From assembly GCF_014841615.1 (NCBI RefSeq), contig NZ_JACYUG010000006.1, forward strand, positions 167,949-231,948: DNA of 64,000 bases. Reading direction: 5' to 3'. Within the stretch, counting starts at the first letter, position 1. Each line of letters begins with the position of its first letter. Shown one piece after another: positions 17,812-26,673 of the stretch. A program made the translations under genes and the position numbers. Source of the DNA: Sphingomonas sp. CFBP 8760. GTDB lineage: Bacteria > Pseudomonadota > Alphaproteobacteria > Sphingomonadales > Sphingomonadaceae. The notes beneath the pieces were generated by a model. The model saw nothing but the letters and a program-made list of their open reading frames with translations. It was not told where the DNA came from and did no database searches.

Positions 17812-19320
17812 ATGATGACGACGAAGCACCGCCACCCACGTATTTACGCCCGCCTCGGATGGCAGGCGGCCGGATATCTGCTGCTCGGCGCCGGCGCATG
17901 GCCGGCCCTTGCCGGGGCGCAGGACATGCCGCCGCCCGCATCGCCGCCGCCGACGGCCCCGGCCATCATCCTGCCGCCACCGATCCTGCAACCGGTGCCG
18001 CTGCCCCGATTGTCGACCGGACAGGCGATCCAGCTTTCCAGCCTGATCGGCAAGGACGCGGTGGCGCAGGGGTTGAGCGACCAGCCACCCGCCACCCCGG
18101 CGGATAATGACGGGTTGGTGCGCGCCGCGCTCGACCATGCCAGGGCGGTCCATGCCGGGCGGCTGGCGGAGGCGGATTTCCAGCGCGACTGGGCGATGCG
18201 GCCGGTGGCCTATGATCCCCTGCCCGGCTTCCTGAATGCCGTGGCCAACGATCGGCTGGCCGCCTGGATCGCCTCGCTGCCGCCGCCCTATGCCGGCTAC
18301 GACACGCTGGTCGCCGGACTTGCCCGCTACCGCGAGATCGCCGCGGCGGGGGGATGGACGTCGATGCCCGCGGGACCCGATCTGGCCTTCGGCGCCACCG
18401 GGCCGCGCGTGGCGGCGTTGCGCGGGCGGCTCGCCGTGGAGGACCCGCAATTGACGGGGTCCGGTGATCGCTTCGACGCCGCCCTGATCGAGGCGGTCCG
18501 GCGGGCCCAGCGCCGGTACGGCCTCAACCCGACCGGCACGGTCGGTGCGCAGACGCTGGCCGCGCTCGATGTGTCGGTCGACGCGCGCACCCGCCAGATC
18601 AAGGCCAATATGGAACGGTGGCGCTGGCTGCCCCCCACGCTGGAGAAGAACCGCGTGCAGGTGAACATCGCCGCGGCGGTGCTGACGCTGTTCGACGGCG
18701 ACGCGCCGGTGCTGTCGATGAAGGCGGTGACCGGGCGGCCCGGCGACGAGACGCCGATGCTGACCTCGCAGATCCACAGCATCGTGCTCAACCCGCCGTG
18801 GAACGTGCCCTCGGGCATCGCCAACCGCGAGCTGTGGCCCAAGGAAAAGGCGAATCCCGGCTATCTGGCGCGCAACGGCTTCCGCATCATCGACGCGGGT
18901 GACGGGGCCAGGCGGTTACAGCAATCTTCCGAACGCAGCGCCTTGGGCAAGTTCAAGTTCGACTTCGCCAACCCGTTCTCGGTGTATCTCCACGACACGC
19001 CGGCGCAATCGGGGTTCGCGCGGTTCGACCGGCTGGCCAGCCATGGCTGCGTCCGGCTGGAAAAGCCGGCGGCGCTGGCCAAGCAGTTGATGAACGCGAC
19101 GCCCGAATGGTCGTCCGAGACGATCGACACGACGGTCGCGGCCGGCAAGACCGTGCGCGCCAGACTGGCGGAGCCGGTCGCGGTATATCTGCTGTACTGG
19201 ACCGCGTTCGCCAGCCCCAACGGGCAGGTCAGCTTCCGCAGCGATCCCTATCGGTGGGACGGAACGCTGGCCGCCAAGATCGAGGCACGGTCCGCGCGTC
19301 AGACGCTGGCCCTGCGCTGA
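17812..19320 (+). CDS. L,D-transpeptidase with peptidoglycan-binding domain (YcbB type)
   Basis: A 502-aa exported enzyme. A signal segment (WQAAGYLLLGAGAWPALAGAQ) and Pro-rich linker are followed by an N-terminal scaffold, a peptidoglycan-binding-like module (FGATGPRVAALRGRL...RRYGLNPTGTVG) and a YkuD catalytic domain with SHGCVRLEKP, whose nucleophile is Cys413. Such enzymes form 3-3 cross-links in murein or attach lipoproteins to it. An upstream GTG (17797) exists in frame, but ATG 17812 gives the better signal peptide. A small lipoprotein gene follows 12 bp downstream. It looks like a housekeeping wall gene inserted between two receptor genes. Confidence 0.9.
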   Translation: MMTTKHRHPRIYARLGWQAAGYLLLGAGAWPALAGAQDMPPPASPPPTAPAIILPPPILQPVPLPRLSTGQAIQLSSLIGKDAVAQGLSDQPPATPADNDGLVRAALDHARAVHAGRLAEADFQRDWAMRPVAYDPLPGFLNAVANDRLAAWIASLPPPYAGYDTLVAGLARYREIAAAGGWTSMPAGPDLAFGATGPRVAALRGRLAVEDPQLTGSGDRFDAALIEAVRRAQRRYGLNPTGTVGAQTLAALDVSVDARTRQIKANMERWRWLPPTLEKNRVQVNIAAAVLTLFDGDAPVLSMKAVTGRPGDETPMLTSQIHSIVLNPPWNVPSGIANRELWPKEKANPGYLARNGFRIIDAGDGARRLQQSSERSALGKFKFDFANPFSVYLHDTPAQSGFARFDRLASHGCVRLEKPAALAKQLMNATPEWSSETIDTTVAAGKTVRARLAEPVAVYLLYWTAFASPNGQVSFRSDPYRWDGTLAAKIEARSARQTLALR

Positions 19321-19332
19321 GAAGGAAGAACG

Positions 19333-19671
19333 ATGACTGCACGAACGACCCTCGCGATCGCCGCGGCCCTGTTGACCATCGGCCTCGGCGGGTGCTCGCG
19401 ATCGAGCGAGGAGCCGGCCCCGGTGGAGCAGAATCTGGTGGCGCCGGTCGAGATGGCGGAGCCGGCCCCCGTCGACACGCCGGAACCGCTGCCCACGCCA
19501 TCGGCGACACCGGAGGTCAATCTGGCGGCGGAGGCGCCCCCCGCCATCGCACCCGGCCCGGACGAGCAGATGCTGGACGACGCGTCCGCCACCGGCATGA
19601 CCGCACGCGCCTCCCGCGACGAGGCGCCGGCCACCGACACCGCCCCGGTCGAGCAGGTCGAGCGGAAATAG
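19333..19671 (+). CDS. Small Pro/Ala-rich lipoprotein of unknown function
   Basis: A 112-aa protein with a lipoprotein signal peptide (TTLAIAAALLTIGLGGCS; Cys22). The mature part is low-complexity, rich in Pro, Glu, Ala and Thr, with no recognisable domain. A strong ribosome-binding site (GAAGGAAG) precedes ATG 19333. It sits 12 bp after the L,D-transpeptidase and 2 bp before the Nudix gene, so it is probably co-transcribed with the transpeptidase and may act in the envelope. No further function can be read. Confidence 0.7.
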   Translation: MTARTTLAIAAALLTIGLGGCSRSSEEPAPVEQNLVAPVEMAEPAPVDTPEPLPTPSATPEVNLAAEAPPAIAPGPDEQMLDDASATGMTARASRDEAPATDTAPVEQVERK

Positions 19672-19673
19672 GC

Positions 19674-20147
19674 ATGTGTCGCGATCCCGACCCGGCGGAT
19701 CGCCGGCTGGCTTCCTCGACGATCGCCCCGCGACAGATGGTGAAGGATGTGGCGGCGGCGATCATCGTGCGGGATGCGCATGTCCTGATGGCCCGCCGGG
19801 CACCCGGCCAGAATCTGGCGGGCTATTGGGAATTTCCCGGCGGCAAGGTGGAGCCGGGGGAAACCATCCGGACATGCATCGCGCGCGAACTGGCCGAGGA
19901 ACTCGCCATCACCTGCGAACCCGGCGAGATCATGATGCGGCATCTGCATCGATACGAAGGCGGCGCCATCAACCTGATCGCCATCCATGTCCGGATGACG
20001 TGCGATCACTGGCAGCTTTCGGTGCATGACGACGCCCGGTGGATCGGGGCGGACGCGCTGATGGTACTGCGGCTCGCCCCGGCGGATATCCCCGTCGCCC
20101 GCGCCGTCAGGGACGAACTGCTCGTGACGACCGATCGGCGGTCCTGA
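19674..20147 (+). CDS. Nudix hydrolase, MutT-like (8-oxo-dGTP diphosphatase family)
   Basis: A protein of about 157 aa with a complete Nudix box: GKVEPGETIRTCIARELAEE fits Gx5Ex7REUxEExGU. The preceding FPGGKVEPGE and the domain opening VAAAIIVRDAHVLMARR are characteristic of MutT and related (d)NTP pyrophosphohydrolases that clean oxidised nucleotides. ATG 19674 has a modest GGAAA upstream, but ATG 19737 (MVKDVAAAI) matches the family start better, so the first 21 codons are uncertain. It is the last gene of the transpeptidase-lipoprotein group. Confidence 0.82.
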   Translation: MCRDPDPADRRLASSTIAPRQMVKDVAAAIIVRDAHVLMARRAPGQNLAGYWEFPGGKVEPGETIRTCIARELAEELAITCEPGEIMMRHLHRYEGGAINLIAIHVRMTCDHWQLSVHDDARWIGADALMVLRLAPADIPVARAVRDELLVTTDRRS

Positions 20148-20448
20148 CCACGCAGGACGAAGCCGGCAAGGCTCCTTCCCCTGCATCCGGAAGACCGTGC
20201 CAGCTGGCCTCCCGCCAATCGTACCCGACCGCATCGACGGACATTCTCGCGCCGTTCCCGGCCCTGGCCATCCGGCGGACGGTCGACTGTTTCCAATACG
20301 TCACACTGGCCCCTGAAACTTGACGATCCAGCCACCGGCCCACGCGACGAATCTTGACGGCGCCGGGGCCGATTGAATAAATAAAAATGACTTAAGAAAA
20401 GGCATCGGCGGCAGGATTGTCAGCGGATGCCGACGTGGGAGGATGATG
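20148..20448. other. Intergenic region upstream of the third TonB receptor
   Basis: About 300 bp without a gene. Most is ordinary GC-rich sequence; the last 90 bp turn AT-rich and contain the promoter-like element at 20354-20383. A second TTGACG stands about 34 bp further upstream. Confidence 0.55.
20354..20383 (+). promoter_or_regulatory. Probable promoter of the third TonB receptor
   Basis: TTGACG (20354-20359) and TAAATA (20378-20383) are separated by 18 bp, at the transition from GC-rich to AT-rich DNA, about 65 bp before the start codon. Confidence 0.5.
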
Positions 20449-23400
20449 ATGGGTGATTTTCGCAAGCCGCTGCGCCGTATGTTGCTGGTTTCGGCGGCAT
20501 CGCCCGTCATGCTGGGTATCGTCGCGCTGACGGCGACTTCCGCTGCGGCACAGACCGGCAACACCGCCGGCGCCCCCGCCACCAGTCAGGACCCGGTCGC
20601 GGCGCCCGATCAGTCGGACGGCGACGCCGATATCGTCGTCACCGGCATCCGCGCATCGCAGGCCCGGTCGATCGAGGTGAAGCGCAACGCCGACAGCGTC
20701 GTCGAGGCGATCAGCGCGCAGGACATCGGCAAGCTGCCCGACGTCACCATCTCCGATTCGCTCCAGCGCATCTCCGGCGTCCAGATCCGTCGCAGCGCCG
20801 GCGAGGGCGCGGAGGTCAACATCCGTGGCCTGCCGCAGGTCACGACGCTGATGAACGGCGAGCAGTTCCTGGGCGCCAACTCGGTCACCTCGGTGCAGCC
20901 GAACTTCACCGACATCCCGTCGCAGCTGTTTTCCGGCGCCACCGTGTTCAAGTCGCCGACCGCCTCGCTCCAGCAGGCGGGCCTGACCGGCACCGTCGAC
21001 TTGCTGACCCGCCGGCCGTTCGACTTGAAGCGCGGCCTGACCATGTCCGCCGCCGCCGAGGCGCAGTATGGCGACCGGACCGACAAGTTCAATCCGTCGG
21101 TCAACGGCCTGTTGTCGTACAATGCCGGCCGCGTCGGCCTGCTGGTGTCGGCGGCGTACAGCGACCTGACGCTGGGCAACAGCTATCGCGGCGTCCAGGA
21201 TTACGGCGTGGCGATCCGCAGCGAGCGCAACTTCGTCGACAACGGCGTGACCCGGAACGATTTCGGCGTCGGCCTGCCCGCGGGCCAGTTCCGCGGCACG
21301 GCGGTGCGTCAGAACGGCGCCATCGTCGGCTATGACGTGAACGGCGACGGCGATGCCAATGACGCCTTCATCACCCCGCAGGCGCACACCGCGTGGAACC
21401 GCATCACCAGCCGCGAGCGTTTCGGCGCCAACGCCTCGCTCCAGTTCCAGATCAACGACGCGCTGAAGCTGACCGCCGACGGTTTCTACACCCGCCAGAC
21501 CCAGTATGACCGGACCGCCGGCTTCCAGTTCGCCGCGATCGACTGGCAGTCGTCGCCCTTCCTGCCGACCCGGTCGACCAACACCGGCGCCGGCATCCGC
21601 GATCAGCGCGGCACGCTGCTCGATCTGAACACTGTCCAGACCTACCAGTACGACATGCCGAATTTCGACAGCTATGCGGAAACGTTCCGGATCAAGTCGG
21701 AATCGCAGAACTACAACCTGCAGCTCGACTGGGACAATGGCGGCAACCTGAAGGCGACCGTTCGCGGCGTCTATGGCAAGGCCAGCCGCAAGTCGGATCA
21801 GTCCTACACGCAGTTCAGCCTGACCAACGGCACGCAATGGGCCTATAGCGGCGTCGGCAACTATCCCGCCGCGCTGGGCGGCGATGTGCGCTTCAACCCG
21901 ACCGGCTATGCCCCCTACAGCCAGCAGGCCACGGTCGACTACAGCAGCGGCGCCCCCGTCTTCACCTTCCCCCAGGCGTTCCTGACCCAGACCCAGGATC
22001 TCGGGCGTTATGGTCTGAAGACGATCTCGTCGGAGAACAACGTCTATCAGGACGGCGACATGTACGCCTTCCGCGGCGACGCCGAATGGAGCCCGAGCGA
22101 GCAGTTCTCGCTGAAGGTCGGGGGCCGCTACGGCAAGCGCAGCGTCGATCAGTTCACCTTCGAGCGGGTTTCGCCCTTCTACGCCGGCAACCGCGACAAC
22201 GCGCAGAACCCGGCCGCCGGCTGCCTGGTCAAGTGGAAGGCGTTCGACGTCAACCTGAACGACGGCGCGTGCAGCGTGCGCGACGCATCGGGTGCGGCCT
22301 ACACCGCCGGTTACACCCGGCTGGCCAGCGACCCCGTGTTCGCCGGGCTCATGAAGCAATATTCGCTGCCCGCCGCCGGTACGCCGCCGCTGTACGTCCT
22401 CGACCCGAAGGCGATGGACGATTCCGAGGCGTTCCAGAACAAGTTCTATCCGGGCAGCATCAACAACGTGAACCCGGCGGACTCGTTCGGCATCGATCTG
22501 AAGCAGATTTCGGGCTATGCCGAAGTCAGCGGCGAAGGCGACATCTTCGGCCTGCCGTTCCGCGCCAATGGCGGCCTGCGCGTCGTCAACACGCGCTTCA
22601 GCGTCCGCCAGAACATCGTCGGTGCGCCGCAGCCCTATGGCCTGTCGGGCCGGGATACCGGCGACGTCGTGACGAAGCGCGACTTCACCGATTTCCTGCC
22701 GGCGTTCAACGTCGCGGTCGACCTGACCGACAAGCTGCGCGCCCGCGCCGCCTATTCGAAGACGATGACGCTGCTCGACTTCCTGCAATGGGGTGGTGGC
22801 CTGAACGTCGATTATGCGATCAACACGCAGATCACGCCCAACCGGTTCGAGGCGACGGGCGCCAACGCCCGCGGCAATCCGCAGCTCGATCCGTGGCGCG
22901 CCGACAATGTCGAGGCGAGCGTGGAATACTACACCGGCCGGTCCAGCCTGATCGCGGCGGGTGTGTTCTACATCTCGGTCGACAGCTTCATCGCCAACGC
23001 CACCATCTTCCGCAACGACATTCCCGACAATGACGGCGTGATCCGTCGCCCGGTCCCGGTCCGCACCGCGGTGCAGGGCGAAGGCGGCACGCTGAAGGGC
23101 GTCGAACTGTCGACCAAGCAGTCGCTGGCCGATTACGGCGTCGGCGGCTTCGTCGGCGGCTTCGGTGTCGATGCCAACTACACGCTGTCGCTGGGCGATG
23201 CCGGGCTGACCGATCTGGCCGGCAACAAGCAGCCGTTCCAGGACAATTCGAAGCATCAGGCGAACGCCGCCCTGTGGTACGAGCAATATGGGTTCCAGGC
23301 CCGCGTCGCCTACAACTACCGCTCGAAGCGTCTGGTCTCGTCCGATTACGGCGGCATCGGCGGGCTGGCGCAGTATCAGAAGCCGACCAGTTATCTCGAT

Positions 23401-23562
23401 GCCTCGGTCAGCTACGATATCCTGCCGAACGTCACCCTCTACGGTCAGGCGTCGAACCTGACGGCGGAAACCGAGCGTTACTACCTGACCTTCTCCGATC
23501 AGGTCCTGTACGAGAACGTCTACGAACGTCGCTTCATCGGCGGGGTCCGCGTCAAGTTCTGA
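20449..23562 (+). CDS. TonB-dependent outer-membrane receptor (about 1037 aa)
   Basis: Three ATGs in a row (20443, 20446, 20449) follow GGGAGG; the third has the best spacing (6 nt) and is taken as the start. A signal peptide ends at TSAAAQ. The TonB box is ADIVVTGIRASQ (about 60-71). The plug contains AQDIGKLPDVTISDSLQRISG and VNIRGLPQVTTLMNG. The barrel ends in GGVRVKF with the usual terminal Phe. This is the Caulobacter/Xanthomonas-type carbohydrate receptor class. A perfect terminator follows, then a halogenase gene, repeating the receptor-halogenase pairing seen at 764-5771. Confidence 0.93.
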   Translation: MGDFRKPLRRMLLVSAASPVMLGIVALTATSAAAQTGNTAGAPATSQDPVAAPDQSDGDADIVVTGIRASQARSIEVKRNADSVVEAISAQDIGKLPDVTISDSLQRISGVQIRRSAGEGAEVNIRGLPQVTTLMNGEQFLGANSVTSVQPNFTDIPSQLFSGATVFKSPTASLQQAGLTGTVDLLTRRPFDLKRGLTMSAAAEAQYGDRTDKFNPSVNGLLSYNAGRVGLLVSAAYSDLTLGNSYRGVQDYGVAIRSERNFVDNGVTRNDFGVGLPAGQFRGTAVRQNGAIVGYDVNGDGDANDAFITPQAHTAWNRITSRERFGANASLQFQINDALKLTADGFYTRQTQYDRTAGFQFAAIDWQSSPFLPTRSTNTGAGIRDQRGTLLDLNTVQTYQYDMPNFDSYAETFRIKSESQNYNLQLDWDNGGNLKATVRGVYGKASRKSDQSYTQFSLTNGTQWAYSGVGNYPAALGGDVRFNPTGYAPYSQQATVDYSSGAPVFTFPQAFLTQTQDLGRYGLKTISSENNVYQDGDMYAFRGDAEWSPSEQFSLKVGGRYGKRSVDQFTFERVSPFYAGNRDNAQNPAAGCLVKWKAFDVNLNDGACSVRDASGAAYTAGYTRLASDPVFAGLMKQYSLPAAGTPPLYVLDPKAMDDSEAFQNKFYPGSINNVNPADSFGIDLKQISGYAEVSGEGDIFGLPFRANGGLRVVNTRFSVRQNIVGAPQPYGLSGRDTGDVVTKRDFTDFLPAFNVAVDLTDKLRARAAYSKTMTLLDFLQWGGGLNVDYAINTQITPNRFEATGANARGNPQLDPWRADNVEASVEYYTGRSSLIAAGVFYISVDSFIANATIFRNDIPDNDGVIRRPVPVRTAVQGEGGTLKGVELSTKQSLADYGVGGFVGGFGVDANYTLSLGDAGLTDLAGNKQPFQDNSKHQANAALWYEQYGFQARVAYNYRSKRLVSSDYGGIGGLAQYQKPTSYLDASVSYDILPNVTLYGQASNLTAETERYYLTFSDQVLYENVYERRFIGGVRVKF

Positions 23563-23592
23563 TCGGTTCGCACCATCATCCTCCCAGCCTCG

Positions 23593-23629
23593 CGCCGCAT
23601 CCGCCACCCGGTCGATGCGGCGTTTTTTT
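23593..23629 (+). terminator. Rho-independent terminator after the third TonB receptor
   Basis: A 9-bp perfect stem (CGCCGCATC at 23593-23601, GATGCGGCG at 23614-23622) with a 12-nt loop is followed by seven T residues. It separates the receptor transcript from the halogenase 40 bp downstream. Confidence 0.92.
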
Positions 23630-23668
23630 CGATCGGTCCGGGTTTCATCATCCTGTTACGGTGGCGGC

Positions 23669-25195
23669 ATGGATAGCGACGCTTTCTCCTCTTCTTCTTC
23701 CCCGATCCGGTCGATCGTCATCGTCGGCGGCGGGACCGCCGGCTGGATGGCGGCGACCTATCTCGCCCGCCGGCTCGCGCATCTGCGCCTGTCGATCACT
23801 GTCATCGAAAGCAGCGCGATCGGTACGGTGGGCGTCGGCGAAGCGACCGTGCCGGCGATCCGCGATTTCTTCGCGGCGATCGAACTGGGCGAACCGGAGG
23901 TGCTGCGCGAGACCGAGGGCACGATCAAATACGGCATCCGCTTCGCCGGCTGGCAACGGCCGGACCATGCCTTCTTCCACCCTTTCGGCCTTTACGGCAT
24001 GCCAGCGCGCGGCGTCGCCTTCCATCAATACTGGCTGAAGATGCGCGCCGCCGGCGATACGACGCCGCTCGACCGGTTCAGCCTGTGTACGCAACTGGCG
24101 GAACGCGGCCTGTTCCTGCCGCCGACGGACCGGCCGCAGAACGATCTCGGCGTGTTCGACTTCGCGGTCCATTTCGACGCGTCGAAGTTCGCCGCTTTGC
24201 TCGGGCGGCTGGCACGGGCCAACGGCGTCGCGCATGTCGACGCGCGGATCGACCATGTCCACCGCCACGGCGGCGATGGCCGGATCGAGGGGGTGACGCT
24301 GGCCGATGGCCGCCGCATCGACGGTGACCTGTGGATCGACTGTTCGGGCTTTCGCAGCCTGTTGCTGGGCGAGGCGCTGGGCGTGCCCTATGTCGACTGG
24401 CGCCACTGGCTGCCGTGCGACCGCGCCGTCGCCATCCCCTGCGCCGCGGCGGTCGACGCGCACAGGCCGCTGACCACCGCGACCGCGCGCAGCGCCGGCT
24501 GGCAGTGGCATATCCCGCTGCGCCACCGCATCGGCAACGGCCATGTCTACTGCTCGGACTTCATCGACGATGCCGCGGCCGAGGATGTGCTGGTCGCCCA
24601 TATCGAGGGGGCGCCGCTGGCCGCGCCCAACCGGTTGCGCTTCACCACCGGCCACCGCGCCCGGTTCTGGGAAAACAACGTCGTCGGCCTCGGCCTGTCG
24701 TCGGGGTTTCTCGAACCGCTGGAATCGACCAGCATCACCCTGATCCAGTCGGGGCTGGAACGTCTCGTTGCGCTGTTCCCGGACCGGGCGATGGACCCCC
24801 GGCTGGCGGCGACCTACAACCGCCAGTCGGTGCTGGAGTTCGAACGGATCCGCGACTTCCTGTTCCTCCATTACTGGTCGAACCGGCGCGAGGGCGAACC
24901 CTTCTGGGATCACATGCGCGGTCTGGCCCCACCGGAAACCCTGCAGGTCAAGGTCGACGCATGGCGGGCCGGCGGGGAGTTCGTCCGCAACGAATGGGAT
25001 ACGTTCCAGGACCCCAGCTGGCTCAGCATGTATACCGGGTTCGAAGACCTGCCGGTTCGCCACTCGCCGCTGGCCGACCAGTTCACCACCGCCGAACTGG
25101 CCGACACCTTCGCGCGGATGCAGGCGGCGATCGCCGCCACGCTGGCCCATGCCGAACCCCATGTCCGCTTCCTCGACCGGCTGCGACCGGCATGA
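23669..25195 (+). CDS. Flavin-dependent tryptophan-halogenase-like protein (fourth copy)
   Basis: A 508-aa halogenase homologue with all motifs: GGGTAGWM (20-27), K87 in TIKYGIRF, WQWHIP (278-283), and FLEPLESTS with catalytic Glu352. It is more diverged from the 4260 and 7219 copies than they are from each other; for example the LHYHATARDDSPFW block is replaced by LHYWSNRREGEPFW. ATG 23669 is taken because the family fold starts just after it; a longer frame opens at 23615. It lies between a receptor and a ROK regulator. The substrate is unknown. Confidence 0.88.
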   Translation: MDSDAFSSSSSPIRSIVIVGGGTAGWMAATYLARRLAHLRLSITVIESSAIGTVGVGEATVPAIRDFFAAIELGEPEVLRETEGTIKYGIRFAGWQRPDHAFFHPFGLYGMPARGVAFHQYWLKMRAAGDTTPLDRFSLCTQLAERGLFLPPTDRPQNDLGVFDFAVHFDASKFAALLGRLARANGVAHVDARIDHVHRHGGDGRIEGVTLADGRRIDGDLWIDCSGFRSLLLGEALGVPYVDWRHWLPCDRAVAIPCAAAVDAHRPLTTATARSAGWQWHIPLRHRIGNGHVYCSDFIDDAAAEDVLVAHIEGAPLAAPNRLRFTTGHRARFWENNVVGLGLSSGFLEPLESTSITLIQSGLERLVALFPDRAMDPRLAATYNRQSVLEFERIRDFLFLHYWSNRREGEPFWDHMRGLAPPETLQVKVDAWRAGGEFVRNEWDTFQDPSWLSMYTGFEDLPVRHSPLADQFTTAELADTFARMQAAIAATLAHAEPHVRFLDRLRPA

Positions 25196-25242
25196 TCCCG
25201 TCCTGCCGACCCGGCGGCCGGCCTTGATCCGGACCCATTACA

Positions 25243-25266
25243 TGCCGATACCGTTGAATTCGGCAA
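25243..25266. promoter_or_regulatory. Candidate operator upstream of the ROK regulator gene
   Basis: Inverted arms TGCCGA (25243-25248) and TCGGCA (25260-25265) stand 45-67 bp upstream of the regulator start. The right arm is part of AATTCGGCAA, a 10-mer that recurs at 27614-27623 upstream of the GH2 gene. This suggests a shared regulator site, possibly autoregulatory. Confidence 0.4.
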
Positions 25267-25309
25267 AACGATTGATCCATTGCGCGCGGGCCGTAGGGTG
25301 GAAGGGATA

Positions 25310-26647
25310 ATGGTCAGTGACCCGGTCCCACCCCCCGCTTCGGCCCCGCCCCCCGCTTCGGCCCCATCCCCGGCCAGCGCCAATGGTCAGCCCGGCGTTC
25401 AACCCGGCGCCCGGCCCGCTGGCGGCGACACCAGCCGGCTGTTCGGGGCGAACATCGAACATGCCGGCCTGCACAACCAGCGCGTCGTGCTCCACACCAT
25501 CCGGATCGCCGGTCCCTCGACCCGTGCCGCGATCGCCGGGGTGACGGGGCTGACGCCGGCCACCGTGGCGAACATCACCAACCGCCTGCTCGAAGAGGGA
25601 TATCTGGAACGGGCAGGCCAGCGGCGCGGCGGGCGCGGGCAACCCGCGACCCGCCTCGTGATCCGCGCCGATGGCGCGTTCTCGATCGGCATCAACATCG
25701 ATCGCGATCATCTGACGATGGTCGCGGCCGATTTCAGCGGCACGGTGCGTGCGCGCATCGGCCGCGACCTGCCCTTCCCGATGCCCGCCGACGTCCGCCG
25801 CTTCTTCCGGGAAGAGGTCGGTCCGCTGCTCCACCGGGCGGCGATGCCCGCCCATGCGATCATGGGGATCGGCGTCGCCCTGCCCGACGATCTCGGCGCG
25901 GTCGATCTGCCCGGCCGGCCTGCGGGATACGACTGCTGGTCCTCCACCGACATCCCGGCGCTGTTCGGCGGGGTGTTCGACGAGCCCCGCGACATCCCTG
26001 TGCTGGTCGAGAACGATGCCGCCGCGGCGGCGATCGGAGAGATGCAGTTCGGGCTGGGCCAGCATGTCGCCAGTTTCTTCTATCTGCTCGTCACGTTCGG
26101 GCTGGGCGGCGGCGTCGTCGTCAACGCCCTGTACGATCGCGGCGCCGATGGCCGCAGCGGCGAGATCGGCTTCATGACGGTCGACGACGGCGCCGGCGGG
26201 CGGACCGCGTTGCAGAACATCGTCTCGCTCGCCGGGCTGAACCGGATGCTGGCCGATGCCGCGCCCGCCGGGGGCAGCCATGAACCCGGCACGGCCGATC
26301 CTGCCGCTCGCGCGATCGTGGACGAATGGGTGGAGCGTGCCGCGCAGGCGCTGGTCCAGCCGTTGATCGCGGTCAACTGCCTGCTCAATCCGGGCGCGAT
26401 CCTCATCGGCGGCCGCCTGCCGATCGCGCTGGTTCACCGGCTCGCGCGTCGCACCACCGACCTGATCGCCGCGCAAGGCGGCCATATCCCCGCCCTCGCC
26501 CCGATCGAGGCGGGCGCGCTGGCCGAGGATTCGCCGGCGGTCGGCGCCGCGCTGCTGCCGTTCGGCCATCTGATGCTGCCCGCCGATTCCTCGGCCATCC
26601 GCCAGCATGTCCGCGCCATGCCTCCCGCCCTGGCAAGCGCGTCCTGA
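25310..26647 (+). CDS. ROK-family transcriptional regulator (NagC/XylR type)
   Basis: A 445-aa regulator. A Pro/Ala-rich N-terminal stretch of about 40 residues precedes a winged helix (STRAAIAGVTGLTPATVANI ... GYLERAG, with basic QRRGGRGQPATRL), then a sugar-kinase-like ROK domain (FSIGINIDRDHLTMVAADFSG; VENDAAAAAIGEMQFG; FGLGGGVVVNALYDRGADGRSGEIGF). ROK regulators usually repress sugar-uptake genes until a mono- or disaccharide binds. ATG 25310 follows GAAGGGATA. The ROK kinase follows 26 bp downstream, so the sensor and the kinase of the locus share a transcript. Control of the surrounding mannan genes is inference. Confidence 0.88.
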   Translation: MVSDPVPPPASAPPPASAPSPASANGQPGVQPGARPAGGDTSRLFGANIEHAGLHNQRVVLHTIRIAGPSTRAAIAGVTGLTPATVANITNRLLEEGYLERAGQRRGGRGQPATRLVIRADGAFSIGINIDRDHLTMVAADFSGTVRARIGRDLPFPMPADVRRFFREEVGPLLHRAAMPAHAIMGIGVALPDDLGAVDLPGRPAGYDCWSSTDIPALFGGVFDEPRDIPVLVENDAAAAAIGEMQFGLGQHVASFFYLLVTFGLGGGVVVNALYDRGADGRSGEIGFMTVDDGAGGRTALQNIVSLAGLNRMLADAAPAGGSHEPGTADPAARAIVDEWVERAAQALVQPLIAVNCLLNPGAILIGGRLPIALVHRLARRTTDLIAAQGGHIPALAPIEAGALAEDSPAVGAALLPFGHLMLPADSSAIRQHVRAMPPALASAS

Positions 26648-26673
26648 TACCGACAAGATTTCAAGAGGTTTCA

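Noticed and set aside
20392..23607. Open frame of 1071 codons on the minus strand opposite the third TonB receptor
   Set aside because: It is an antisense shadow without motifs or ribosome-binding site; it runs through the receptor's own terminator.
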